A stretch of 64,000 nt of DNA from Megalobrama amblycephala (lineage: Eukaryota > Chordata > Actinopteri > Cypriniformes > Xenocyprididae), in assembly GCF_018812025.1 (NCBI RefSeq), contig NC_063065.1, positions 28,988,240-29,052,239 of the forward strand, read 5' to 3'. The position numbers and the translations under genes were made by a program. Below the pieces are notes generated by a model. It was not told the DNA's origin and did no database searches. It saw only the letters and a list, made by a program, of their open reading frames with translations. Within the stretch, counting starts at the first letter, position 1. Each line of letters opens with the position of its first letter. Positions 1-11,082 of this stretch are shown in pieces.

Positions 1-405
1 AAGATTTATCCATTTGCAAAGTGAAACACCCTTCACTGTATAGCCATTTCTGTATTATTATTCACATATTCATACCGTAGAACTCTAAAGAGAATACATT
101 AACCTCTAAATAATATATTAAGGGACAAAAATGTTAAACACTTTCTGTTAAGAAACAAATTTTTTAATTAAATTTAAATTTAATTTTTTTGTAATGTTAA
201 AAACCATTTTACTTTATTTTTATCTTTTATTTTTTTTTTTTATTTGACTGTTTTTGGATAATCCAGTGAATGAAGTCATTTACAAATGAAATATACTTCA
301 GTTATGCTTCATCTGTCGAAACCATGATTCAAATGGATGTCCACTATTAATTTTCTTATGCAGCAAATATTACAGTACGGCAATGTGGTGGAATGTGTTG
401 CTCGA
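1..405. other. AT-rich non-coding stretch, nothing recognised
   Basis: Low-complexity AT-rich sequence with A and T runs around 160-240. I see no open frame of note, no known repeat and no RNA gene. Confidence 0.5.
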
Positions 406-410
406 TGGAT

Positions 411-448
<38 letters not shown>

Positions 449-450
449 AG
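406..450. repeat. (TC)n microsatellite
   Basis: A run of TC dinucleotides with one or two interruptions. It gives Ser-Leu-rich frames on the plus strand and Arg-Glu-rich frames on the minus strand. These frames (about 80 and 140 codons) are by-products of the repeat and are not supported as genes. Confidence 0.85.
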
Positions 451-1195
451 TTTTGGTGGTAGCAGGTGGTACGGTGACATCTGGATGATAATGAACTCTC
501 CTCTGGGAGTTCCCTTTTTCATTTTCTCTCTCCCTCCATCTCTTTTAATCTGCACCTCATCAGGCAGGTTTAGGACCTCTGTCCCAGCCCTCCAGAGCTC
601 TTCCATTACCCATGATGCCATAGCAGGCAGCTCCAGTGATCATCCTCTCAGTTTCTTCACCTTTTCCAACATACCTTTTATCTCTTTTCCTTTCACTCTC
701 CCTTTGTGTCTCTCTCATACGGCTTCTTCCTCCGGGATCTTTTCAGCATGGGACTATAATGATGCGTTAAATTCCGTCATCTGCTTCAGCAGCTGTTGTC
801 CCAGAGGATGAGAACTGAGAGAACAGTAGAAGGACGTAGAAGGACGGCATACGTACGCTTCAGTCTCTGGTCAATGTGCTGTGACTGCTGTGATACAGCT
901 GGAGGAACTGAGATTCTGCTAATGTTCTCTGAACTTGCTTAATTAGCATTAGCTGAAGTTCAGGAGCAGCAGGTTGTTCGGGAAGAACTGAATGAAGCAT
1001 CGTAGAAGCACTTCCATGTACAAAGTGTTTTAAATGTTGCCTGCAGTGAGTTTTTAGGCATTTCTGAAGTGTTCCAATATGGTGTGCAGTGCCGTTGATC
1101 CCTTTTCCTGCATTGGGAAAGTCTTGAGTGATTACTATGGAAGCTGTTTCCACTAATGACGGAAAGAAATTAAAGATAAATGTGAGATTGCATTT
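451..1195. other. Non-repetitive non-coding sequence
   Basis: Mixed-composition sequence without recognisable repeats. It contains a homeobox-type core (CTTAATTAGC near 940) but no exon that can be defended. It may be ordinary intron or intergenic DNA. Confidence 0.4.
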
Positions 1196-1800
1196 CAAGG
1201 GGACCTATAATGGCACTTTTACAAGTAATATAAGTCTTTGGTGTCCCCAGAATGTGTCTGTGAAGTTTCAGCTCAAAATACCCCACAGATCAATTTATTA
1301 TAGCTTGTCAAATTTGCCCTTATTTGGGTGTGAACAAAAACACGCCGTTTCTGTGTGTCACTTTAAATGCAAATGAGCTGCTGCTCCCCGCCCCCTTTGC
1401 CAGAAGAGGGCGGAGCTTTAACAGCTCGTGCTTCAGGTTTCTCAACAACAACAAAGCTGGAGAATCTCACGCAGCCAAAATGAGGATTGTCAGTAACGGT
1501 GTTCAGCCTTACATTGTTCAAACCGGAGTCTACACTGATGGAGAGACTCAGAAAGAAGTTTTTTTTAGAATGAAACTGGATGTTTCTGAATGGTTAGTGG
1601 ATAAATTTATGGAGTTGCTGTGGAGTTGATTCAACTCATCGACTAGCATGTGTCCGTCATGTGACCCTTGTTTGTGAAGCAGTCTGGCATAAAATGACAG
1701 GCATGGCATCAACACTCTACTAGAACAACTCTTCGTCTTCTCTAAAACAGCCCAATATGGCCTCACCCCCTTTGTTGCATGTTTTTCCATGGCATTAAAT
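1196..1800 (+). mobile_element. Decayed T2/Kolobok-like MITE (copy H)
   Basis: Shares long internal segments with the elements at 44924, 9729 and 48237: the stretch 'TCTGTGAAGTTTCAGCTC' and following bases, the CCCCGCCCC box, and the block from about 1440 to 1795 that matches 45115-45440. The outer end is degraded (AAGGGGACCTATAATG instead of TTAAAGGAGGCC...). A short open frame (1324-1629) runs through it, but the matching frame in the 45 kb copy has stops, so coding function is not supported. A CTCF-like word lies at 1400-1413. The right boundary is uncertain. Confidence 0.6.
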
Positions 1801-1986
1801 CTGGTACACCGTTGTCGCTTGCGAAAACAAAGCAGGCAGCACCGTGGGTGGAAACTAGGGGAGCGAAATCTGAGCGGCTTGTTTTTTTTCACATGCTTGC
1901 AGAGAAAGGCTTAACAAAACAAAGTTACTGGGTTGCCCTTTTTCATGTTTTCTGGGTTGGTAGCACAGAGGGCCCAGTTATAGCAC
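1801..1986. other. Unassigned sequence between two elements
   Basis: A short stretch between the decayed MITE and the piggyBac-like element. It may belong to either one. No feature is recognised. Confidence 0.3.
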
Positions 1987-3489
1987 TTAGCCCTCTGGAG
2001 TCTGAGGCTGATTTGGGGCTTGGAGAAGTTTTGACATGCCCTGACATTTGTGCTTTTTTCAGTTGTTCATAAACATATAAATGACAAAAGTGTCATTACA
2101 CTGTATTCAGCACAAACTAGGCTACAATAATATGTGAGGAACATGTATGTACATGTTTGTATTTTTGAAGGAATAATGTTTATGCGTGGTTATTGAAAAA
2201 ACAAAAACTTAAGTCACTGAAATAAGGCCAAAAAAAGTATATTAAATCTATGTTCACAAGACTTCTGGGTATTGGAGGTTGTAGACTAGAGTTTTTGCTT
2301 CAGAATTATGTAAAAATTATGCTGCCTACTCCTTCATATAAAACAATATATTGATTTAGTTTTTGTAAGACACTTTTTGTCAAGAAACACAGTATGCGTG
2401 GGGGCGTGAATCTGCATGAATAATGGGCCATTTACACCTGAGAAGACAAAAGAATCACATAGTAATGATCTGAAATGACTTGCATATTAATGAGGCCTAT
2501 CCGTCAGGTAGGCTGTGAAAAAAAACCCCTCAGTAATAATGTCTCAGCTCATCATAAACCGCAATACTGTGAAATATTATTACAATTTAAAATAATGGTA
2601 TTCTATTATATTCTTTAAAATATAATGTATTTCTGTGGTGCAAAGTGTCTGAACAATTATGTTACCTCTATGGCATTTCATATAGGCTTTTAGCTTAAAA
2701 GCATGCACATTTGGAGAAATATTGATGGATTCTTATATATTTATGTCAATTTTCTATACTGAGAATTAATATTTATTGTCATCACTATGAGTGCTGGATA
2801 CTGTGTTTTTAATTCATACTTGCAGCCGGAGGGCGCTCTCTGTACACCTTTAGTCCACAAATTCATAATATAAAGAAGAAAAGGAACTAGGAACTAACTG
2901 CATGTCTTCTAGAGATCGCTAACCATTGCTTTAACATCCAAATAAACACTTTTCAAGACAATAAATACACGATTGAGACGATGAATGCATGTATTGCCTC
3001 TGAATTTGCCTCTAATTAGCGCTGGCTCCGTGGGCGTGGCCGCATTAGCGGATAATGAGCTGAATCACGGACTTCTGACATGGCTCTCTTTTCATACAGA
3101 TTACATAAACACAGAATGTTTGTTTTCGATTTGATTGCACGATTTAAAACCTGACATTTCAACATTTCTTTAGACGTAAGTGTAATTTTTTTTTTGTCAT
3201 TAGTATTCATAAGTTACAGTTCATTTTCTGAGAACTATCAGATTGGACTTCGTTCATAGGGAGAGGAGAGATCACGCATCATGTTAGTTTTCTTTATTTT
3301 ACAAAAAGCACAACATTGTGTTTTTACTCTGAGTGTACACAAATAAAAGAAGATATTCTATAGTTTCAATTGATATATTACTTATGTCTCTATGACAAGA
3401 AATGACGGAGTATTTTAAGTCTGTTTTGCTGCAATGTGAAAAAAACCCTGCAAAACGCGCCGGCGCGTTTTCAGACCTCGGAGAGTTAA
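1987..3489 (-). mobile_element. piggyBac-like non-autonomous element, copy 1
   Basis: About 1.5 kb bounded by TTAG+CCCTCTGGAGTCTGAGG on the left and CAGACCTCGGAGAG+TTAA on the right. Its reverse complement matches 34899-36458 over essentially the whole length, including the CGCGCCGGCG box, the TTAATATGCAAGTCATTTCA-like block and the inner GAGGGCGCTCTCTGTAC box. TTAA targets with CCCT-type ends are typical of the piggyBac superfamily; assignment rests on that alone because there is no transposase frame. One target copy is mutated (TTAG). Confidence 0.7.
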
Positions 3490-4095
3490 ACACAGAAAAA
3501 GTCAGGTTTACATGATATGCCCCCTTTAAAATAAAAAAAAGTTACATTGTATGACATATGAAATCACAATTGCATATTTAATTGTTTGTCTCTGAGGCAG
3601 AACCAGGCTTCAATTTTGAAAGAAAGATGCAATCTTCAGTGTCACATGATCCTTATATAATCATTCTAATATGCTGTTTTGCTGCTCAAGAAACATTTCT
3701 TCTGCTTAATAAGTCACATTCACACAGCAGCAGAATATGGTTGTCAGTCCTGTATTTGAGTCCTTAATTCTGTTACGTTCACACACAGTTCAGTTATTTA
3801 CAACCGCATTCTATAACCGCAGCCTGATTAGACTCTTTTGTCATGTTATTTGAGGCGCTACTGTAAGTTATGTACTGTAAATGGGACATTTCGAGACTCA
3901 GACCTGTAAGTATATGCGGTTGTCAATCCCAAAAACTGACAGTGGGAACGTAGCCATATTTTTGTGAAAACTGTAATATTTTAGTTTCAGGTTTAGATTG
4001 AATGGAAAGTTCAAAAGAACATCATTAATTTGAAATAAAAAAAAAAAATAAATAAATAAAAAAAATCCAAACTTTTAAATGGTAGTGTACACAAG
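3490..4095 (+). repeat. Fragments of the dispersed repeat ending in ACGGTAGTG
   Basis: Contains the recognisable words TTCAGTGTCACATGATCCTT (near 3637), TCATTCTAATATGCTG and GCTCAAGAAACATTTCTT, and ends with a degraded CCAAACTTTTAAATGGTAGTG near 4067-4089. The same consensus is seen at 29.4-30.0, 46.2-46.5 and 50.1-50.4 kb. This is a very common teleost interspersed repeat. The middle (3740-4000) is not recognisable and may be a separate insertion. Confidence 0.6.
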
Positions 4096-5598
4096 ACAAT
4101 TGTTGACATGCTGTAAGATTTTTAGATTTGAAAGGAATAAGAATAAAGAGGACACTTTGTTGTCTTGTTGTCATATCTGAGCACAGCTTGTGACATTGAA
4201 ATCTCATCTGAAGTTCTAGCATGCAGTCTTTTTATTAGCAGAAGCATCTGAATCTTAGCAGAATCACCTCATTGCTGTCTGAGAGAAACAACTGGGATAT
4301 TAAATAATTTTTCTTTCAGTGGGTAAATGTGACACTTCAATGGAAGCGCATTGCATATCTCAACCACTTCATTTACATGCACTTCCAGTGGTTAGAGTCG
4401 AAACCGTCATCAATGTTTGGCCATACCTTTTGCTCTTTATTCATACTCTCTTATCCCATTTATTCTTTCTGGTTGGCTTGACAGGACAGGAAAAATGGAG
4501 TGCGCCACATGAAGCGGCAAACAACCTAATTTCAATGGGCTTTGGAGAATCAATTTTGACCAGTGAAGGGCCCCTGAAATAAATGGCAGGGCCAGCATAA
4601 ATAGCCATTAGGGTTTCTTATTGTCTTAGTGTCAGGTACAGAGGGTGATTTGCTGGGAAAATTGAGCGGCGGGCTGCATTTGTCAATGTTCTCTCTTGTG
4701 TGGACTCTCTCCACTGTCTTGGTAATTGGCAGAGAAATTATTCAGTCTGTTTACCTTTTGAAAGAGCCCACCGCACGACGCTAGCTACTCATAACGGATT
4801 GATCGCCTCGAGATGGAGGGCTGCAGTCCTTTCAGTGTTGTAAATGCAGTCTGGATGAAACAAGCTAATGTTATTCTTGTGAAGGTTCTGTCTCGCGTAG
4901 CGCCGCTTTAGTGCCACTGTTAAGAGAAGGGATCGATTTTATAACTTACTCTCAAACTACTGCTTTTATGCATTCCCATATTAACTTGTTTTGTGAAAAA
5001 GACCAGTCTGTCAGTTTTTCAACAATAGTTTTATTTTGCTGCACGTTAATCAGACCGGCTTGTTATTGAAGCTGTTGCTTTCCAGTCTTGTATGTGAATG
5101 GCTATTAAAAAATCATGTTGATTGAAATGCTGGTGAATATATTTAATTATTTTCTCTGCACTTAAAATAATGCTTCATTCCTCCCTAAAAAAAAATCTGT
5201 TATCGGTTTTTACTTTACTTTATTTACTCCTCATGTTAAGGAGATGTTTTGAAGAAGGTTCACGCTGCTTCAGTGAAAGTATACAGTTACCAGGAGTTTT
5301 TAAATACTACCATAAAATAGTTTGATTCATTTGCTATATTCCAAATTGTTTGAAGCCACATGGTAGCTTTATGTGAGGAACAACCTGTATTTTTGATGAA
5401 AATATCCCCACTGTCGTAGCTCATTTCCCTCATGTGCTTTCAAATGTAGTGTGTCATGACCAGTGTTATTTTAGTATTTATATTAATATTATATAGTATG
5501 CATAACATCAAAGCAACATATGTATTTACGACATGAATGTATATTATAAAAAAAAAAAAAAAGGAAGAAAAGAAAAATGTCGACTTTTTCTCTCCAAA
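4096..5598. other. Non-repetitive non-coding sequence
   Basis: No repeat or coding feature recognised except A runs near 5550. The part 4320-4900 is GC-richer and evenly mixed, the kind of composition seen in conserved non-coding DNA, but the short frame at 4319-4582 has no recognisable domain. Confidence 0.35.
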
Positions 5599-5810
5599 AT
5601 TAGTAACACTTTATTTTATGGTCTTTTAACTAGTTGCTTATTAGCATGCATATTACTAGAATATTGGCTATTTATTAGTACTTAAGCACATATTAATGCC
5701 TTATTCTGCATGACCTTATTCTACATTCCTAATCCTACCCAATACCTAAACTTAATAACTACCTAACTAACTATTAATAAGCAGGTAAATTAGGAGTAAT
5801 TAATGGAATG
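5599..5810 (+). repeat. Dispersed teleost repeat (AGTTGCTTATTAGCATGCAT family)
   Basis: Carries the diagnostic words ACTAGTTGCTTATTAGCATG, GGCTATTTATTAGTACTTA, AATCCTACCCAATACCTAAA and AACTATTAATAAGCAG. This is a common repeat of cyprinid introns. The ends are partly decayed, so boundaries are approximate. Confidence 0.6.
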
Positions 5811-5869
5811 GAAATTAATCACATACAATTTTTTTTTTCTTTAATGAAATTATACTCTAAATAAGAAAC

Positions 5870-6720
5870 TAAAACTACCAGTAGGTGGCAGTAAATATCT
5901 TAAAGATTAAGTTTTTGAGTCATTCATTCATTCGATTCTTTCAAATGGCTGCTTCATTCAGGAGTGAAGTAAATGATTGTCTTTATGAATGAATGGTCCA
6001 TTGAATCATTGGTTCACTCGATTCGTTCCAAACACGGATTCAGAAATGAAACGCCGCTGTTGCTCGGAGATGAACAGTTCTGCTTTGTCTTTATAATTTT
6101 GTTATCAAAATTGAGCAAAACACACAAAAGCCTTCGTTCTGCTGGGAAACAAATAGTCCCTGACCGTGAACAGCAACAGAAGTTACATTATTACGCCATT
6201 AGATGGCGTCAAAGACTGTCTTTATGAGTGTGTCAGTCAGTAACGAAGACTTTTACATTGAAAAGACTGAATTGTTGTGAAAATGGAACAAGACGCAACT
6301 GACAAATGCTTTGACTAGCTCTGTCAGTCATGGGAAAACCCCTTAACTGTTAAAAGGACAAGATAATACATCGGACATTTAAACAGATTTTTTATTATGA
6401 ACATAGGACTGACCTGAAGGAAAATGCTAAATCTGAATGCAAGTTGTAGGGGAATTTTACAGTTAAAGATCCAAAAGACCAGATATGATGAATAAACCCG
6501 GAGTCAGAGTTAAAAATAAATAAATAAATTGAAGAAAATTTTACTGAAGAATAGTTTGCAATTTCATCAGCAGAAGCCAGCTTCAAGTCTCACAAGGAGT
6601 TTGTATAGGCCGCTCTGCGTACATTCACTTTCCACAACAATTATACTCTAACAGAGTCAACTAACTACGTCATTACTTCAGGTTGAATGATTCTGATTGG
6701 CTAAGACAAATAGACAAATT
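5870..6720. repeat. Probable dispersed DNA repeat with ATTCATTC words
   Basis: Begins with a CTCF-like box (5878-5891) followed by alternating direct and inverted words built on GATTCATT/AATGAATC, then a block with ACGCCATTAGATGGCG. The pattern resembles a common fish DNA-transposon derivative, recognised from memory of teleost introns and without a second copy in this window. The frame at 5973-6227 lies in it and is not supported as a gene. Confidence 0.35.
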
Positions 6721-7289
6721 TGGTAATCTTTCACATATGGACAGATAGTCAGAAGCATATCTCCATTCTTCACAATGCTGATGAGGGGACCCTGGATTTA
6801 GGTACCGGATGTCCTTTTGGGGTCATGACATGGCGTCTGCCTGTTCTTCAGCAGAGTGCCACTTGCCCACCAGTACTGAGGACCTGCACAGAACACTTAG
6901 CGCACATACAGATACACATGATTCACAGCTTCTTCAAGGCTGAAGTTGGTCTGAGCTCTGCTCTGAGCAGGAAACTTTCCCAAAACATACTGATAACGTT
7001 ATTTTCTCTCAGTGAGAGGTACAGACAATATTCAATAATTATTTTCTAGTGTTTGAAAAGGAAAATAAATGCTTTAACATAAGTTGAAGTAGTCATTCAA
7101 ATAATTTAACAGAAAGATAAATGTTGATTAATAACTTAAAAGATATATATTGAAGCGGCAGTGGTTTCCAGAATCCATCCTCCTTCATGGTAATAAACTC
7201 GCTCAATCAATCTCTTTCTCACAATACTCTTCTAGTTGTTCATAATACAGTAAGATTTAATGAACAATATCAACTGAGAAAAAAAAAAA
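6721..7289. other. Non-repetitive non-coding sequence
   Basis: Includes a GC-richer block (6780-6990). The frame 6720-7049 has no recognisable domain. Nothing else is seen. Confidence 0.35.
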
Positions 7290-7450
7290 AAAAACAGTTT
7301 ACATTGCTAAGAGTGGTTGCTAAGGGTGTTGTGTAGTGATACACATAACCGTTGGGTGAAACGGTCATAGCCGTGTTTTATCATGAATAAGAGAGTTTTA
7401 TCAGAATCAAGGACAGGAACTAACTGTTTTATAAAATAACAATATGAACT
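7290..7450. repeat. Probable dispersed repeat fragment
   Basis: The words GCTAAGGGTGTTGTGTAGTG, ACCGTTGGGTGAAACGGTCA and GTTTTATCAGAATCAAGG look like part of a common fish DNA element. There is no second copy here to compare, so this is recognition only. Confidence 0.3.
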
Positions 7451-7672
7451 TCTGATTTATTGAACTGTTGTATAAAATCAGTATCACATTTGCACTTGTG
7501 CTATTCTAGAGAAAAAAAACAGCACTTGTGTAATATTGTTGCTTGTTGCTCGTGTGATATAGCATCATATGATGTAAATATTAGACAAAAACTCATACAG
7601 GGGCATTTTTGCCCCTATATCTTTTTTTTTTTAGGGGCATTCCAACTACGTTCTATAGGCTCCATCAACAGC

Positions 7673-7676
<4 letters not shown>

Positions 7677-7734
<58 letters not shown>
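7677..7734. repeat. (TA)n microsatellite
   Basis: About 29 uninterrupted TA units. The Ile-Tyr reading frames on both strands across it are artefacts. Confidence 0.95.
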
Positions 7735-7737
<3 letters not shown>

Positions 7738-7870
7738 GTAGTGCCATACTTGGATTGACTGCTTGAGGTTTTTGAAGCTTGACCTTTTTTCCTGGTTTCT
7801 TTGTATGGAAAAGAGCAACGTAAAGGTGATGGAAGGCAGACTGTTTGTTTTCCGTAAAAGAAAGAAAGTC

Positions 7871-7950
7871 ATAAAGGTTTGGAATGACATGAGGGTGTGT
7901 AAATAATGACATTTCTCATTTTCTTATTTTTGACTGAACTTTTCCTTTAA
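7871..7950 (+). repeat. Right-end fragment of the AGTTCACCC MITE family
   Basis: GGAATGACATGAGGGTGTGT, then GACTGAACTTTTCCTTTAA, matches the right half of the elements at 33690-34902 and 46846-47045, ending in TTAA at 7947-7950. The left half is not visible. Confidence 0.6.
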
Positions 7951-8973
7951 TTTCTGTGTGTCGGGTGTTAGGAAAGGGGTCGGTCACCCCGGTCTAGATT
8001 GATGGTGCTCTGTCCACTGACAGCTTGGCTGCTTTATGCTTGTGTGGCATTTAATTGAATTTGCTGCCGCTCCAAAAATCCCCTTTCACCTCACGGCCCG
8101 CTCTTTTTTTAGCGCGTCTCATTCCGTCATTCTCTGTCTCTCTTTCAATGTCTTTTTTTAATTCTTCCCCTTTACAAGCCTGCTCACAGCAATCAAATTC
8201 CCATTGTGTGTGTTGCAAAGTCACCCAGTAGAAACACACGTTGATCGATATCACAAGGAAAATGCCGGGGCCTTGGAAACGCTCGTGCACAATCCGAGTG
8301 AATCACCTCACATTATTTGAGCTATCCAAACTCATCACCTTTGTATCAAGCAGCACTTCATGTACCATTAGCGCTCTCAGCCGTTGTGTGTTTTCATATC
8401 GCTTAAAGCTTAATGTATGCTATAACCACCCCCAGCTAGAATATTTCATATCCCGCTGCTTTTAACTTGGAGAGTGAATAGATTTGGGCCATTTTATCTC
8501 TGTGATACACAAGCAGCACAAAGAAACCTTGAACTTGCGTTAAACCCTATTTACCCCCTAGATTTACTTACAGCTTGAGCTCCTGTGTTGAAGAGCCTCA
8601 TCACCCCGGACAGATTGCTCTCTTTAAGTAGCCAGTATGCTGCAAATCAACTCTCTCTAGTGCCGTCTACGCTTAAGGATATGACTGTGACGGCTTCTCT
8701 TGTGGATCAATTCACATGACCACACTACCCCCCTCCTGCCATCCCACCCCATATTTCAGGAGTACCAGTCAATGTCAGGCCCTCAGAGACCCTGCTGATG
8801 TAAGCGACGGTGACATCAGGCTTACTGGCTGCTCAGAGCCGTCTGACCTGTGACTCTTGTTGGGGGTGGAATGCAAGACATCTCCGCTCTTCCCATAGTG
8901 CTGAGCGTAAATCAGCCCCATTTTGAACATCACTGAATGTAAATATTGGCTCCATACAGAGCCACTGATAATT
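7951..8973. other. Non-repetitive, GC-richer non-coding block
   Basis: Long stretch without visible repeats, with C-rich patches (8710-8750) and evenly mixed sequence. Frames in it are short and unrecognised. A candidate for conserved non-coding DNA; no exon can be defended. Confidence 0.35.
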
Positions 8974-11074
8974 AGGGATGCTCTGTATATTCAGTTGTGG
9001 CATTTAAATTGATTCATTTTAGTTTTTAGTGGTTTATCTTTAATCTATGTAGATAAAAGAAAGTGTAGAATTGTAATATCTGCCATTTTCAGTTCATAGT
9101 ATGAAATTAATTATTGGCTTATCGGTATTCACCAGAATTTAAATATCAGCCATTATAAGTCATAGAATGAAAATAATTATTGACCTATCGGTAATGGCCA
9201 GAATTTAAATATCGGCCAATATAAGTACCGATAAGTCGATTATTATTTTCATCCCATGACATATAATGTCATATATTTAAATATCGGCCATTATCAGTCA
9301 TATTATGAAACCAATTATTGACGTATCGGTAACGGCCAGAATTTAAATATTGGCCATTATCAGCCATGGTATGAAAATAATTATTGACTTATCGGTATCT
9401 GCCAGAATTGAAATGTCTGCCATTATCAGTCATAGTATGAAAATAATTATTGACTTATCGGTATCTGCCAGAATTGAAATGTCTGCCATTATCAGTCATA
9501 GTATGAAAATAATTATTGGCTCATTGGCATTCACCAGAATTTAAATATCAGCCATAGAATGAAAATAATTTTTGACGTATCGGTAACGCCAGAATTTAAA
9601 TATCAGCCATTATAAGGATAAGTAGATAATTCTTTTCATTCTATGACTGTTGATAGCTGATAGTTAAATTCTGGTCAATACCAATAAGCCGATAATTATT
9701 TTCATACCATGACTGATAATGGCATATATTAAAGGTGCCGTAGAACGTCTTTTTAAAAGATGTAATATAAGTCTAAGGTGTCCCCTGAATGTGTCTGTGA
9801 AGTTTCAGCTCAAAATACCCCATAGATTTTTTTTTATTAATTTTTTTAACTGCCTATTTTGGGGCATCATTAAATATGAGCCGATTTAGGCTGCGGCCCC
9901 TTTAAATGCTCACGCTCCCCGCCCACGGAGCTCGTGCTTGCCTTTAACAGCATAAACAAAGTTCACACAGCTAATATTACCCTCAAAATTGTTCTTTACA
10001 AAGTTTTCGTCATGCAGCATGTCTAATCGCGTAAGTACAGTAACAGTATTTATTTGGATGTTTACATTTGATTCTGAATGAGTTTGATAGTGCTCCGTGG
10101 CTAAAGCTAACATTACACACTGTTGGAGAGATTTATAAAGAATGAAGTTGTGTTTATGAATTATACAGACTGCGAGTGTTTAAAAATGAAAATAGCGACA
10201 GCTCTTGTCTCCGTGAGTACAGTAAGAAACGATGGTAACTTTAACCACATTTAACAGTACATTAGCAACATGCTAACGAAACATTTAGAAAGACAGTTTA
10301 CAGATATCACTAAAAATATCATGATATCATGGATCATGTCAGTTATTATTGCTCCATCTGCCATTTTTCACTGATGTCCTTGCTTGCTTACCTAGTCTGA
10401 TGATTCAGCTGTGCACATCTAGACGTCCTGCCCTTGTCTAATGCTTGAACATGAGCTGGCATATGCAAATATTGGGGGCGTACATATTAATGATCCCGAC
10501 TGTTACGTAACAGTCGGTGTTATGTTGAGATTCGCCTGTTCTTCAGAGGTCTTTTAAACTAATGAGATTTATATAAGAAGGAGGAAATAACGGTGTTTGA
10601 GACTCACTGTATGTCATTTCCATCTACTGAACTCTTGTTATTTAACTATGCCAAGATAAATTCAATTTTTAATTCTAGGGCACCTTTAAAATATCTGCCA
10701 TTATCAGTCATATTATGAAAACAATAATTGACTTATTGGTAACGGCCAGAATTTAAATATTGGCCATTATCAGTCATAGAATGAAAATAATGATCAACTT
10801 ATCAGCCAGAATTTACATACTGGCCATTATCAGTCATTGTACTGTATGAAAATAATTATGGGCTTATTGGTACCGACCAGAATGTAAATATTGGCCATTA
10901 TCAGTCATAGAATGAAAATAATGACTGACTTACCGATATTGGCCAGAATTTAAATATTACCCATTTATCAGCTTATCAGCCCTAATTTTACTCTTATCCA
11001 TTTTTCAGTTATAGTATGAAAATTATCGTTAGCTTATCAGTATCAGCCAGAATTTTAATATTGGTGCATCTCTA
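8974..11074. mobile_element. hAT-like element containing a degenerate minisatellite
   Basis: Left end TAGGGATGCTCTGTAT and right end ATTGGTGCATCTCTA form an imperfect terminal inverted repeat of the TAGGGATGCACC type common in vertebrate hAT elements. The flanking 8-mers CTGATAAT (8966-8973) and GTGATTAT (11075-11082) agree at 6 of 8 positions, fitting an aged 8-bp target duplication. The interior is a degenerate repeat of roughly 65-70 bp with words GCCAGAATTTAAATAT, GGCCATTATCAGTCAT and GAAAATAATTATTGAC. Some units are inverted (around 9230-9260 and 9630-9725). A separate MITE (9729-10689) splits the array. No transposase frame is present. Confidence 0.6.
9729..10689 (+). mobile_element. 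T2/Kolobok-like TTAA MITE, copy A
   Basis: About 0.96 kb flanked by TTAA at 9729-9732 and 10686-10689. Ends are AAGGTGCCGTAGAA and TTCTAGGGCACCTT. It matches copies at 33791-34771 (inverted) and 48237-49212 along the full length. Features shared by all three are the CCCCGCCC box, the CGACTGTTACGTAACAGTCG palindrome (around 10498-10517) and the GAACTCTTGTTAT block near the right end. TTAA duplications with AGG-type ends are characteristic of the T2/Kolobok group; the family name is an inference. No transposase is encoded. Confidence 0.75.
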
Positions 11075-11082
11075 GTGATTAT

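Noticed and set aside
383..811. 142-codon plus-strand frame starting in the (TC)n tract
   Set aside because: No recognisable domain; the start is inside a microsatellite and the opposite strand is open too.
1324..1629. 101-codon frame inside MITE copy H
   Set aside because: The equivalent stretch in the 45 kb copy carries stops and indels, and no domain is recognised.
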